The notes below the pieces were generated by a model, which saw only the letters and a program-made list of their open reading frames with translations, did not search any database and was not told the DNA's origin. Both the position numbers and the translations under genes were made by a program. Below are positions 11,181-23,622 of a stretch of DNA of 64,000 bases, piece after piece; the first letter of the stretch is position 1; each line of letters starts with the position of its first letter. The stretch covers positions 1 to 64,000 of the forward strand of contig MCFG01000316.1 of assembly GCA_002104895.1 (NCBI GenBank), in the 5' to 3' direction. The stretch comes from Anaeromyces robustus. Taxonomy: Eukaryota > Neocallimastigomycota > Neocallimastigomycetes > Neocallimastigales > Neocallimastigaceae.

Positions 11181-11729
11181 TTTTAAATTTTACACTTAGA
11201 AACACAAAAATATAAGAAAAACAGTAATTTAATTATTTTATAGATTAATATTTTATTTATTTATTTTATTAATTAATTATGTTTTTATTTAATTTATAAT
11301 ATCAAGATATAGGAATTTCAATTAGTTTCAAATATTTAATATAAAAAAATTCGTTTATTATATTTGTAATATTTTCTTGAGATTCAGTTTATTAATTCTT
11401 TTATTTTAATTTAAATTTTTAAATAAAAAAAATAAGGTTAGGTTAAAAGTGAAATATAATAAGTAATAAAATTTTTATTAAAAGAAAAATTAATATAGGA
11501 TATTATTAATAATAAGTAATAGAAAATTTATATATGATATTATTTAATGTGTTAAGATAACAATATAAGATTTTAATATTATTAATATTAATATGTAAAA
11601 ATTTAATATATAAAATTTTATTATTAATAAGTTGAAAGGAAATTAATATAACTTATATTAATATTATTTTTATTATATATAAATATATATTCAATATGAT
11701 ATATATAAAAGAGAATATAATAAAAATAT
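11181..11729. other. A/T-rich stretch upstream of L4
   Basis: No gene seen. By position it should be the leader of L4 on the minus strand. It is interrupted at 11,730 by a solo LTR and continues beyond 12,259. Confidence 0.4.
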
Positions 11730-12259
11730 TGTAACGTTTGCTTTTACACAATAGGTTTATAAACAATAAAGTAATTTAAAATAAATATGTTTTGTTAGAA
11801 ATAAGTTTTATTAATTTTAAAGTATAAATATTAATTATTAATTAGTTATTATAATATTTCAAATTACTTATAAACTAATTAATAAAAGCACGAATTTAAA
11901 AATATTTTATTAATGAATTTTACACCTATTTATATTTTTTTTTGAAAATAATAAAAATTTCTAAAAAGTTCTCGAAACTTAAATTTTTTTGATAAAAAAG
12001 AATCTTATGGAAAAAGGATAAATTATAAAAAATTTTTATCCGAAAATTTCTGATTTTATTCTATTAATTTCTATGATAAAGTACAGAAATAAAATACAGA
12101 AATAAAATACAGAAATTAATAATAAATTTTTCTTAAAATAAAAAATTTTTTATAAATTGAGAATGAGTGTGAGTCGAACCCAAGGAGTTCAGCTCGATGG
12201 TCACAGTATTTAACCACTAAACCATGGTTACTAATTTACTGATTATGAGTTTCGTTACA
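11730..12259 (-). mobile_element. Solo LTR of the A group, minus strand
   Basis: 530 bp, ends TGTAACG/CGTTACA, flanked by target duplication AATAT. On the minus strand it carries the tRNA-like module near its start (A box at 12,214-12,224, B box at 12,171-12,181). It is clearly diverged from element A over most of its length, so it is a separate subfamily or an older copy. Confidence 0.85.
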
Positions 12260-13539
12260 AATATATAAAGATATATTTAATATGATATATATAAAAGGAA
12301 TATAATAGAAATAAGAATTGAAAGCAAAAAAATGTAATAAAATATTAAAAGGTTGTTACAAGAAAATTAATTCAAGTTATTATTAAATTAATTCAAACTA
12401 AAAAAAAAATTGTATAAAAGGAATTAATAAGGATAAAATGTTTGTGGGAATTTCAAGAAATTATTAATAAAATTATTTTTATATAAGGTTATATAAATTA
12501 TATATATATATTTTGTGTACATAATATAATTTAATTATATAAAATTTGTATAATTTTATTTCTATTAAGAAAATATTAATTTATAGTTAAAAGAGGTTTC
12601 TAAAGGTTTTATTAATGTATTATAGATTAATCAATTTTTTTTTTTATAAAAAAAAATATTTTATAGATTTATTTACTATAATAATATAATAAGATTATTT
12701 TAATAGGTTGATTATTATTATTAATATTATTATTTTTATTATTGTTTAAATAAAATTTATTAATATTAATATTATCAGGAAAAAAAAATTTTTAATATAA
12801 TTTTTATTTATAATTTAACACAAAATTTAGAACTATTTTAGAATATAGAAATTTATCAATTTATTTATTTATTAAATTTTCAATGAGTTGTATCAGTTTA
12901 TTATATGTGTAATTAAAACTTTGGAATTAATCAGTAGAATATATATATAATTTCTTAATCAGAAAGGAATTTAATTTGTGTAACGGAAATAATTATAATG
13001 AGAACTTTAATTTTTCAAAAATTACAAGATTTTTCACAACCGTCGGAAGTTAAACAAAGGAATGTTCTAAAGAATTATAGTAAAAAAAATTTTTAATTAG
13101 TTTTATAAGTGATTGTGTTGTTAATAATTATTAATAATTTTCACTCAAGCACAGTGACTATAAAGCCTTTCAACCTCATGCTTAGACTCTTATTCAATAT
13201 TTATTAATTTTCGTTACCTAGTTCTGCTCCCGAATCTCTCATCAGGATTTTCAGCCGAACTTACTACTCTCTTGTTGAGAATAAATATTGAACTGTCTAA
13301 GCACCTCTACTCCCGCTTGCTGAGTGTGTGCTTAGTTATTCTCTTATTAAAATTATTTTAATTACTGTTTATATTTCGATTTTTTTCTACTCTATAAACA
13401 GCAACCAATACAATATTAATAAAAAATACTGTTATAATTAAATTTAAATAGCTTGAACAATATTACAAATTATTGAAGTAAGCTATTCTCTTAATTTATA
13501 GAATTCTTATTTAAAACTTTATAAACTATTAATAAATTT
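12260..13539. other. A/T-rich stretch with one GC-richer block
   Basis: No gene seen. 13,140-13,340 is GC-richer and non-coding, and resembles a retroelement leader. Sequence near 12,980-13,080 vaguely recalls an A-type LTR end, but I cannot fix its borders. Confidence 0.35.
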
Positions 13540-13690
13540 AATTAGTTTTATATTATTAGATTTTTATCAATATTATTTTATTCATATATTTTATTTAAAA
13601 TTATACATGTATAAATATATTGGCAATAGATTATAATAATTAAATGTATTAATAATTAATAGTTTTAGAAAAGTATAAATAGGAATAAAT
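13540..13690 (+). mobile_element. Relic of a G-family LTR (promoter portion)
   Basis: Closely parallels 7911-8060 of the G LTR, including TACATGTATAAATATATT and the AGTATAAATAGG box. The rest of the LTR is not recognisable here. Confidence 0.6.
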
Positions 13691-13873
13691 TTAAGTTGAT
13701 ATTAGTAATAAAATATAAATTGATATTAATAATAAAGTATAAATAAGGTTTGATATTAATAATATAAAATAAAAAATTGATAGTAATAAAAAAATTTTTA
13801 ATTGATAAAGTATTTATCATAATAATAAAAAAGATTGATATTAATAAAAATATGAAATAAAAATATTTGTAAT

Positions 13874-13991
13874 TTATTTCTTGTTTTTCAAGTTAAAAGC
13901 TTTGAGTAGTTCAGGACAATTCAAATTTGTTTCAGGCTCCCATGAGGCTTCGGAAAGAGGGTAACCCTTCCATTTTACTATATATTGGGTT
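13874..13991 (-). mobile_element. Chromodomain fragment, probably end of a chromovirus pol
   Basis: Reading leftward, this stretch gives a textbook chromodomain second half: YIVKWKGYPLSEASWEPE followed by a short C-terminal helix and a stop at 13,874-13,876. The aromatic-cage Trp and Tyr residues are present. It differs from the chromodomain-like tail of G (1-414), so it represents another element. A host HP1-like gene piece is a less likely alternative, because no second exon or N-terminal half is visible. Fossil fragment. Confidence 0.7.
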
Positions 13992-14530
13992 TTTCTAATA
14001 TATGTTTATCTAAAATTTCAGGAAGTGTGCATTTCGTAAATGTATTGTGCATTAAAATAACGTATTATTTAAATGTATTATATTGTGGCTTATAAATTAA
14101 ATTAATAAAAATTTAGATTAGATAATAAAATATTCAAAAACTAATCTAAAATTTATATTACATTTCATTAACATTAAAGTAAAAGTATTGCTAAACATGA
14201 AACCAATTTATTAGTGGCATCTTCTTTTTATTAATATTTCTTTTTTTTTATTTAAATTATGAAATAAATAAAATATTAATTTTAGTGAAATTTTAAATTT
14301 ATATTTATAATTCAAGTATTAAACATATATTTCAATATTTTTAAAAGAATATTATTTATTCAAAGAAAAATTTATATAAATGAACGTTTTATTTCCAAAA
14401 AATTATATAAAAATTATATATTTTTTTATACGCCATTTTATATTTACTTATTTATTATTTCTTCATTCATATATATATTACTTGTCATTGGAACAATTTT
14501 TATTACGCCACTTTAACGCCATTTGGTGAA
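13992..14530. other. A/T-rich spacer
   Basis: Nothing recognisable apart from A/T-rich DNA. The last 70 bases are slightly richer in G and C and precede a Gag-like frame. Confidence 0.4.
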
Positions 14531-15573
14531 ATGGAACTATTAGAAGAAGTAAGTGATCCAAAAACTATCTACTATGGTTGCTTATTAAATGTGCAAGGGG
14601 ATGCTCAAAGGCTTATAGAAGATATGAAAGAACTACATGAAGAGAATTCAGACTGTGAGGACACTGAAGAAGATTCTGACTCTGAGTCCGAAGAAGAGGA
14701 AGAAGAAGAAGAAGAAGTTAAGGAAAATAATGAATGGTATCCATCTATTGATAAAATAATTAAATCTTTAAAAGAATTCTATGGGATAGAGGAAGACCAA
14801 AATACCCTGCTACGAGAATTGAAATCTCTTAGGATAGGAAAGAACGAAAAAGTTAAAGAATTTAACATTACGTATAGGACTTTATATACTAAACTAGATA
14901 AAAGAAGAAAATTTATTGGAGTTTTAGATTATACAGACACCCTTAAAGGAAATTATGAAGCTTGGAGAAGGATATCTTTAAAAGACGATTCAATTACTTT
15001 AGAAAAAGCTTATTTATTTATTAGCGGAAAAAGTTGACAGGTTATCCAACCAAAACCAGACCAATGAGAATAGGAATTGGCAAAAACAAAAATCTCTTTC
15101 TTCAGGGTAGATAATAAACGATTATCTACCACTAATATTCCACATAATTCGAAACCAATTACTTGTTTTTATTGTATGGAGACTGGACATTTCCAATCAG
15201 AATGTCCTAAGTTAAAAGGTATTATAGATAGCAATAAGAAAAATATTTTCGCAAGTAAATCTTTAAATTAGGAAATGGGAGAGGAAGCACTCCTAGTAAA
15301 ATATAAATTGCTTCAGAAAACATTAATCCACCCTTAGATCCAAAAAAAAACGTCATTAAACGGAAAGCTGTGGACGATGTTACGGAGCAAAATAAAAACC
15401 AGAGTCAAATTTAAAGACCTAGAATCGTCAGCTATTCCTCTTAACACCCCTGCTATGAAATTAAGTGAAATTCAAAATAATACTCCGAAACAAAAAGGAG
15501 CAACTTTTAATCACTTACACCCATCGTTTATGACAAATCCTACGACGAGAAAAGAGAAGAATAACAACAAAAT
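14531..15573 (+). mobile_element. Gypsy fossil: Gag with acidic stretch and zinc knuckle
   Basis: A 168-residue Gag-like frame with a run of Glu after residue 50 and a helical C-terminal half (LRIGKNEKVKEFNITYRTL). It is followed by pieces containing a CCHC knuckle CFYCMETGHFQSEC (about 15,160-15,205). The part from 15,103 on recurs at 16,213. Broken, several breaks. The protease and RNase H of what may be the same element resume at 17,790 and 18,636. Confidence 0.72.
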
Positions 15574-16211
15574 TGTAAAAGATTGATTAAAATAGATTAC
15601 AACAACAAAAAGAGAAACACAAACACTAAATTAAAAAAAAATACGTTAAATAAATATTTGTTTTATTAAAAGATAAGTTTTATTAATTATTTTAAGAATT
15701 AAAAAATATGAGTTAATAACAATTACATTTTTTCCAAATTACATAAAATTTTCTTGACTATTTATATTTTTTATTAATTATAATATAATATATTATTCCT
15801 ATTTATTTATAATATATTTCTATATAAAACTATCCTAATAAATTTTATTTATTAATAAAATATAAACTATAACTAAATTTAGTAAACTAAAATTACTAAT
15901 TTAAACTAAATACTATTTTATTTGAATTTATTCTATTTATTATTTATTTATTATTTTATTATTAATACTATATTTATTATTTATTATATATTTTTAATTT
16001 AAAAACAATGGAAAATTTCATAAATTAAAAGTGAAAAAATTAATATTTCACAAAATAAATTAATAATTTATTTTGTTTTGAACTTTATTTAATTGATTTA
16101 AATTATTGTTTCAAAATAATTTTACAGAAATATTTTTTGTAATTCAGTTACTTGTAAAGTGGATGAATTTACAATTAAAGATATTATAATGTGGCGCATA
16201 ATATCTTTACA
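15574..16211 (+). mobile_element. LTR of family L5 between duplicated Gag tails
   Basis: Starts TGTAAAAGATTG, ends AATATCTTTACA. A second copy at 43,538-44,131 has perfect target duplications, which fixes the family's ends. Here the flanks do not match as a 5-bp duplication. Instead the same 470-bp Gag-tail sequence lies on both sides. Confidence 0.8.
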
Positions 16212-16212
16212 C

Positions 16213-16685
16213 CAAGGTAGATAATAAACGATTATCTACCACTAATATTCCACATAATTCGAAACCAATTACTTGTTTTCATTGTATGGAGACTGGACAT
16301 TTCCAATCAGAATGTCCTAAGTTAAAAGGTATTATAGATAGCAATAAGAAAAATATTTTCGCAAGACAATCTTTAAATTAGGAAATAGGAGGGGAAGCAC
16401 TCCTAGTAAAATATAAATTGCTTCAGAAAACATTAATCCACCCTTAGATCCAAAAATAAATGCCATTAAACGGAAAGCTGAGGACGATGTTACGGAGCAA
16501 AATAAAAACAAGAGTCAAATTTAAAGACCTAGAATCGTCACTTATTCCTCTTAACACCCCTGCTATGTAATTAAGTGAAATTCAAAATAATACTTCGAAA
16601 CAAAAAGGAGCAACTTTTAATCACTTACACCCATCGTTAATGACAAATCCTACGACGAGAAAAGAGAAGAATAACAACAAAATAT
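16213..16685 (+). repeat. Second copy of the zinc-knuckle Gag tail
   Basis: Direct repeat of about 15,103-15,573, nearly identical, including the CCHC knuckle. Internal-LTR-internal order suggests a tandem element array or an unequal exchange. Confidence 0.85.
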
Positions 16686-16733
16686 AATAAAAATAATAAT
16701 AAAAATAAAATTTAACCTCGAACTTTACCATTT
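16686..16733 (-). mobile_element. End piece of an L6-family LTR
   Basis: On the minus strand it reads TGGTAAAGTTCGAGG, matching the start of the L6 LTR at 59,705. Only this end is present before L7 begins. Confidence 0.5.
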
Positions 16734-17781
16734 TGATAAATAATGAAATTTTTATACTTCTTTTAATTATAATATTAACTTTTAAAAATTCTTATAATTT
16801 TTATTTATTATTATTCTCTATAATTTATTATTAATTTGCTTTAATTATAATTATTTTCTAAACTTCAAATAATTAATAAATTTTAATATTATATTGAATT
16901 ATCATTTAAAATAATTAATAATATTAATAAAAACAATAAGATTATAAAATTATATTCTTAAACAATATCTTTATCATTATTATCTTAAACTAAATCAATT
17001 CATAAAAATTATTAAATAAAATAAGTAAAAATGTATAAAAATAATAATAAAATAAATAATAAAAATAAATAATATTATTAATAAAATTATAAAAATAAAC
17101 AGTTTATTTATTTATAAAGTAAATAAAATTAATTGTTATATCTAATTTAGAAATGTTTGAGTGTAAAGAATAATTAAAAAGTAATTAGAAAGTATTTTAA
17201 AAGTGTTTTTAGAAACTATTTTCGAGTCATTTTATTTAATTAAAATATTTTAGAATCTTTTATTATTTTTACAATATTAATTATAAATTGTTTATATAAA
17301 TTTAATATTTAATAATATTTTTAATTATTTTATTTATTATTTTTATGAATACTTGTATTATTTTATTTATTATTGTAAATAGTTTAATTTTAAAGAAAAA
17401 TATAAATACATGTAAATATTTTTATGTAATTAGTTCTTTACTACTATTTTAAATAAATAGTTTAGTTATATTAAAATATAATAATAAACTAATAGTTATT
17501 AGAATAAATTAGTTAAATTAAAATTTATAATAATAATAAAATAGCTTAGTTAAATTAAATATAAAACTACTATTTAATAAATAATAATAAATTTAATAAA
17601 TTTTAATAAATAAATTTACATTTTTAAACTTAATAATAAAACTTGTGTTTTTATAAAACAATTTTTAGTGTTTAAATTTATAATCTACCTTAAGAATAAC
17701 TTAGACAGTTATTACCAAAAATACATAGGTAATTTCACTTTCTTTTCTACAAAGAATTAAGATCATTACCATTTTGTATTA
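16734..17781 (+). mobile_element. LTR of family L7
   Basis: About 1050 bp from TGATAAATAATGAAA to CATTTTGTATTA. Reverse copies start at 46,542 and 62,984. Both ends resemble the shorter L3 LTR (TGATAAAGAATG... and ...ACCATTTGTATCA), so L3 and L7 are related families. A TATA-type stretch (AAAAATATAAATACATG) is near 17,400. Confidence 0.75.
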
Positions 17782-18063
17782 ACAAGCTACATCTAACTTC
17801 GAATTATCATACGAATTGGATACTGAAGTATTGATCGATACTGACTCTGCCCTTAATTTTATTGATATTGATTATTGTAATGATTATAATAATATTCCAT
17901 ATAGTTGTGATGAAGAACTTCCAAAGATTCTTGGAATAGGTGGTCGTCAAGCTTTATTTGGAATTACAAAACCACTTAATCTTCGCTTTAAAGATCATTT
18001 GTGTAGAACTCGATTCTACGTCACAGATTTACCAGCTTATCATTGTATACTTGGCTTAGACTG
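17782..18063 (+). mobile_element. Gypsy fossil: aspartic protease piece
   Basis: Shows the protease core LIDTDSALNFIDIDYC (normally DTG or DSG) and the C-terminal landmark CILGLD at its end, right where the solo LTR B has inserted. Text of the same element resumes at 18,636. Confidence 0.75.
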
Positions 18064-18635
18064 TGTAACGAACTTAGTGAGAAATTCACTAGGTTGTTGT
18101 AGTATTTCAATAATTAAAATAAAATAAACAAACAAAATAAATAACACAATATTAAAACATAATGTTTATGGATTTATTTTGTATTTTATTTATTATTTAA
18201 ATATTTAATATTTTTCTTATTAATAATGACTCCCAGAGTAAAAATAGTATTAATACATTTCTTTTATATTCAAGACTTATTCTAAATCATTACGTGATTG
18301 GTTTACTTATTTAAATAACAAAATATTTAATTATTTAACTATTACTATAATTAAGTGAATACATAATTAGTATCTAAATAAAATCGTATTTATATCTAAG
18401 TGAACGAATAACTAATATCTAAATAAATCTAGCTAAGTGAATGAATAATTATAGACTAAATAATTCTATTAATAAAATAAGTAAATGAACAAATGTATTA
18501 ATAACTAAATAAATGAATAATTTTCCAAATCAAAAAGGTAAAAGTAGGATTCGAACCAGTGATATCTATGATAAAGGTAGAAGTAGTTACCGTTGAGCCA
18601 CGAAGTTCCTTAATGTCGTTGTTGATACCGTTACA
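18064..18635 (-). mobile_element. Solo LTR, family B, copy 1
   Basis: 572 bp with ends TGTAACG/CGTTACA and target duplication GACTG on both sides. The minus strand carries the tRNA-like module near its start: A box TGGCTCAACGG (18,590-18,600) and B box GGTTCGAATCC (18,547-18,557), which is an exact consensus match. Other copies: 40,088-40,659 and 47,981-48,567. Confidence 0.93.
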
Positions 18636-19415
18636 GACTGGCTCAGAGAACACAATCCAGTTATTGACTTTGTTAATAATAAAATCTCTCTTTTGTTTCT
18701 GATCATTGTCTTACTTATTGTGTAACTTTACCAACCAATGTTCCAGAATTTCTGGAAGAAAATTCTGCTAAAAAACAATAGAAAAAAAAATTTAGTAAGC
18801 TGCTTATAGTTTCACGTTCAACGAAACAAAAAAACATTATTCTGTCTTCAATAAGGAATTATTAATGGTCATTAAAGCCCTGGAACATAATAGATATTAT
18901 TTATTAAATAATTATCTTCCAATTTTTAGTATTAACTGATAACTCACCAACAACTGATATTCTAAATGAACAAAATAAAGAAGTTGTTGATAACCGTAGA
19001 CGTAGATATATTGAACGATTACAACCACCATATAATGTACAACCAATTTATGTAAAAGAAAAACGTAGCAGTATTCCTGATTGGCTATCCAGAGTACATT
19101 TTGTAAAAATACAAGAAGTTAGCAATCATATGGTTAAAGAAACATTAAAATGATCCATTATTCATTTTTAACAAATTAAAAGGAATTTTATAGAAATTTT
19201 ATTATAAACAAATTCATAATTGGTCAAAAGAATTGACTTTACGAGCCAATAAAACATTAACACTATACAAAAAATTATTTCAAACAAATTCATCGATTAA
19301 AAATTCCGATATAATTAAACTTAAGAGTTGTCAAGAATGGCTTTACAAAATTAATAAGGGATATCAATTAATCACAGAATTAGAACACAACTTAATTAAT
19401 AAAACTCTAGAATGA
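18636..19415 (+). mobile_element. Gypsy fossil: RNase H and linker pieces
   Basis: Begins with the post-protease motif DWLREHNP, then RNase H-like text (LTDNSPTTDIL; SIPDWLSRV near 19,080, the usual end of gypsy RNase H), then a linker-like frame 19,233-19,415. Reverse transcriptase is mostly missing. Broken, several breaks; old. Confidence 0.7.
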
Positions 19416-20150
19416 CTAGAATATTAAAAATAATTAACTAAAAAATTATATATTGAATTTTATTAAACCTTATTATAAGTATCAACCAATTATATTGTTA
19501 ATAAAATAGTTATCTATATAATAAATTTAATTTTATATAGTTTAATTAATATCGATAGTTTAAATAATAATATGATCTAAATTTTATAATTAATAATATT
19601 TAAATTATAGTAATCATTAAATTTCGAAAAAATATAAATACATTTAAAATTTCCCAAAAGATTAAGAATCAAGATTTTTCAATTTTTTTGAAATTCAAAA
19701 AAAAAATAATAATAATAAAATATAAATAATAATAAATAAAATATTTTTATAAAAATAAATACCTTTGAAATTACTTATTTCGTTAATATATACTTTTTAG
19801 TAAGTTAATAATTACCGTACAAAGGGAGAAAAATATTAAAGATGATACAACTAACAATACATTAAATTTGTCAACACAAATTTCAATTAGGTTTTAATAG
19901 TATATTTATTATTAAAATAAAGTAAATTGACTAAAAGTCTATATATAGATACAACTAACTATTGAAAAAATATCTCTAATATCTTTATTAAGTTCTCTCT
20001 ATAATTACTAGTTAGATTTTAAATAATTTTATTTTATAGAAAAATAAATGTATTTTAATAATTAATTTATGTGTATACATCACGTGAGTAATTTAGTCTT
20101 TACAAATATAAAAATAGAATCATTGAGTTAATACTTATTTTTTCACAGAC
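19416..20150. other. A/T-rich tail, probable degenerate LTR
   Basis: No coding signal. An AAAAAATATAAATAC box near 19,630 recalls the promoter region of L7-type LTRs. Borders cannot be set. Confidence 0.35.
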
Positions 20151-20760
20151 AAAACCATTTGATATTCAATTTTTATAAAAAAAAAACTAATTATAAAAAT
20201 TTAAAGGGATTAGATCATTGAAAAAATTTTATATCAACTTAAATTAACCCTTGATAAATTTATAAAAATAAAACAAAAAAGAAAAAAAAAAAAATAACGA
20301 TAACTTCTCAAATATTAAAGGATTTCCCTCTGTTTCATTTTTATTTTATGCTCATTGGCAAGCTTTGTTCAAGTACTATAATATTATCTCAAAATTTCAG
20401 CTCATTTGGATAACTAGTTCCGGAGATATTGGATTTTAAAGAATTTTAAATATATAAATTATAATTTAATTATTTTTAGAAGTATAGACAAAATTTTTAT
20501 ATCAATTATTGTATATTTAATCATAATAATATAGAATTAAGAATCAATAATATTTTTAAAAATAATTTTATCTATAATGATTATAATAGTTTTAGATAAG
20601 TTAATAGATTATATAATTATTAATATATTCTAAAGAATTCCTTAGAATTCTAAAAATTTCTAAAAATCTACAATCCTTTTAAGATCATTAAAAATAAGAA
20701 TAATAAATAAAATAGAAAATTAAAAAAGAATATTATATTATTTTTACTGTTTCCAAATAT
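20150..20760 (+). mobile_element. Old relic of a G-family LTR
   Basis: Aligns by eye with 7150-7700 of the G LTR. The stretch 20,290-20,440 (ATAACGATAACTTCTC, TTTATGCTCATTGGCAAGC, TTTCAGCTCATTTGGATAAC) is far better conserved than its flanks. No clean ends or duplication. Confidence 0.65.
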
Positions 20761-23622
20761 TAATAAAAAATTATATAGAAATAATATTTATTCCTCTAAA
20801 AATTCGACACTATATGAAAAGAGAATTCCATTCATTTATTTTGAAATAAAAAAATATATTATTTATTTAACCACATATCATTCATTCATTTATTTATATA
20901 GATAATTTATTTAGTTATTTATTTAATAATATAATAAATATTTACTTAGTTACATTAACACTTTATTAAAATAATAATTAATTTATCCATCAACTTATGA
21001 TAGTATAATTTATTAAATTTATAATTAACCATTCATTTACATACATATAATAATTTATTTATAATATTAAGTACCATTCATTTAATTATAATTTATTTAA
21101 ATATTAATAATATTAATTTATATTAGATAAAATTTTGGAATTTAGTATTAGTTCATTATTATGATTGTTTTTTTTTTTTTTTTTTTTGCAATATACTATT
21201 ATATATAATATATATATATATAATAATAATACTTCAACATTTAATATTTTTTTCTTTTTGTGTTTTTATTAACAAAAAAAAAAATTAAAATTTCATTAAT
21301 ATTAAATACACAAGTTGGTGTTAACTTCAACACCAACTCGTGTATTTAATATAATAATTTAGTGTTATAACTTTAAATATTTTATTGCTAGATTGATACC
21401 TGCCCATAAACAAAAGATATAAAATTATATATCTAGTAAGAATATTTTTTTATTATTATTATTTTTTTTGCATATTTTAATTTTTTAAATAATTTACTAT
21501 TATTTCTCTTAATATTTCTATAATAAATATTTACAATGTAAATATAAATTAATATATTTTAACTCATTTATTCCTACAGATAGGTTTAAATATATAATAT
21601 TAAAATTAAAGGAGTGACATAACTTAAAAATAGTACCATCTTAAAAAATTATATAAATGATTTTATATGAATATTCACTATTGTTAAGTAAATAATTTAT
21701 TTATTTTTTATTTATTTAATTATTTATCTTCATACAGATTTATTTATTTATTTATTTGTTTATTTATTAATAAAATATATATATATATATTAAAATTCTA
21801 TTATTAATTAATGTGAAAAAATGTTTTTAATATAAAAATAAATAAATAAAGTTTTTTTTTTTTTTTTTTGTTTTATTTAAAAAAATTCTCTTAATATATT
21901 GAAATTTAATTTATTATAATATATTAGTGTAATATATTAAATATTTATTTTTTCATCCTTAAAATAAAAAAGAATATCCCATAAAATTATAATATTTGTA
22001 TTATATCAAATTTTAATTTATTAATAAATTAAATAACAAATAATATAAATATATTTCTATAGTATTATATAATATTGTATATATTGAATACATATAAAAG
22101 TTTATTAATTATTAATTATTAATGATAATTACCTGATAATACCTATATAAAAATTAATATATTATTTATTTATTTTATTTATTATTCATTTATTATTCAT
22201 TTTATTATTTATCCTTAAAAAAAAATAATCTTTAAATAATAAATTTTTTTTTTTTTAAAAATAAATAATAATATTAAATAATATTAAATAATATTTAATA
22301 TCATAATTTTTTTATTTCTTTTTTAACTTGTTATTAATAATCATAAATTTTTTATCATAAATTTTTTATTTTGTTTTATATTTATGAGCATTGTTTTTTT
22401 TTCATAAATTTTTTATTTTTTATAATTAATTGTTTTTTGTGATAAAAAAGTATAATTATTATATTTATTTTTTTTTAATTATTTATATTAAAGAATAAAA
22501 TTTAAAAAAAATTTTTTAAAGTTTTTTATTTATTATTTATTGTCAATATTTATATTGCCTTTGATTTTTTTTTTCTTTTTTTTTTTTTAAAAAAAAAAAA
22601 ATTAATAATAAATATATACATACATAGTTATTTTTTTTTTATTTCAAATAAATAAACAAAAAAGGTTGATAATAAATTTGAAAAAATTGATAATTATGAA
22701 TATATATATTTGAAAAATATTACACGTTCTCATTACAAATTATTTTACAATAGAAAAATAATAATGAAATATTAAATATTTATTCAAATTAAAGATTTAT
22801 TAATAAAATAGAATATTTATTTATTTAAAAGAAAGAAAGAAAGAAAAAATTTCTATAAAATTAGAAATATAAAATTCATTATAAAATTACAAAATTACAA
22901 GACTTTTATTATTATCCAATTATTTTAATCAAATAATCAATTTAATATCTTTCAATATTAATAGTTTATAATAATTTTCACAAATTACAAATTAGAAGTA
23001 AAAGTTAAATTTAAAATTTATTAATTTTTTTTTCTGGATATAATAAATAAATCTCTTTTTTAATATAAATTAGGTATATATATATTATAACATATTTTTT
23101 ATAATTATTAAAAATAATTTATAATAAATATTTTTAAATTCAAGTATTTCTAAATATATTATATATATATTTTTAATATATATAGGTTGTTCTACTTCTA
23201 TTGATAATAAATATTTAATTATTCATAATAATTGGAATTCAATTATATATATATTTTTTATTTTTTAATTACATAATATTTTATAAATTGCATATATTTC
23301 AACATATCTCATATTTTTTTGGAAATATTTTTTAATCAATAAAAATACATCAAATTTAATAATATTTATATATTTTATATATTTTATTTTGAATCAAAAT
23401 AATATAAATATAATAATAATAATAATTGGAAAGTTTAAAGAAAAGAAGATAAATAAAGAAGAAAAGAAAATACTTAGATTTCATTATAATAAATATTTTC
23501 ATTATTCAAACTCCAGAATAATAAATAACGATTATAATAATACAATAAAAAATATAGTAGAATAAATAAATCTTCAAATTTAATATAATAATAATAATAG
23601 TAATAAATAATAATAATTAAAA
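20761..23622. other. Long A/T-rich intergenic stretch
   Basis: About 2.9 kb of A/T homopolymers and short repeats with no credible coding frame. It holds one notable hairpin (21,301-21,350). It ends upstream of the small gene at 23,623. Confidence 0.6.
21301..21350. repeat. 22-bp inverted repeat (hairpin) with GC-richer stem
   Basis: Arms 21,301-21,322 and 21,329-21,350 pair over 22 bp with one A-C mismatch around a 6-base loop (AACTTC). The inner stem (AAGTTGGTGTT) is unusually GC-rich for this region. Role unknown: small-RNA precursor, transcription end, or remnant of a small inverted-repeat element. Confidence 0.8.

Noticed and set aside
18537-18620. An independent SINE inserted near LTR B
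   Set aside because: All B copies carry it at the same place inside the LTR ends, no separate target duplication or poly(A) tail is seen, so it is part of the LTR.
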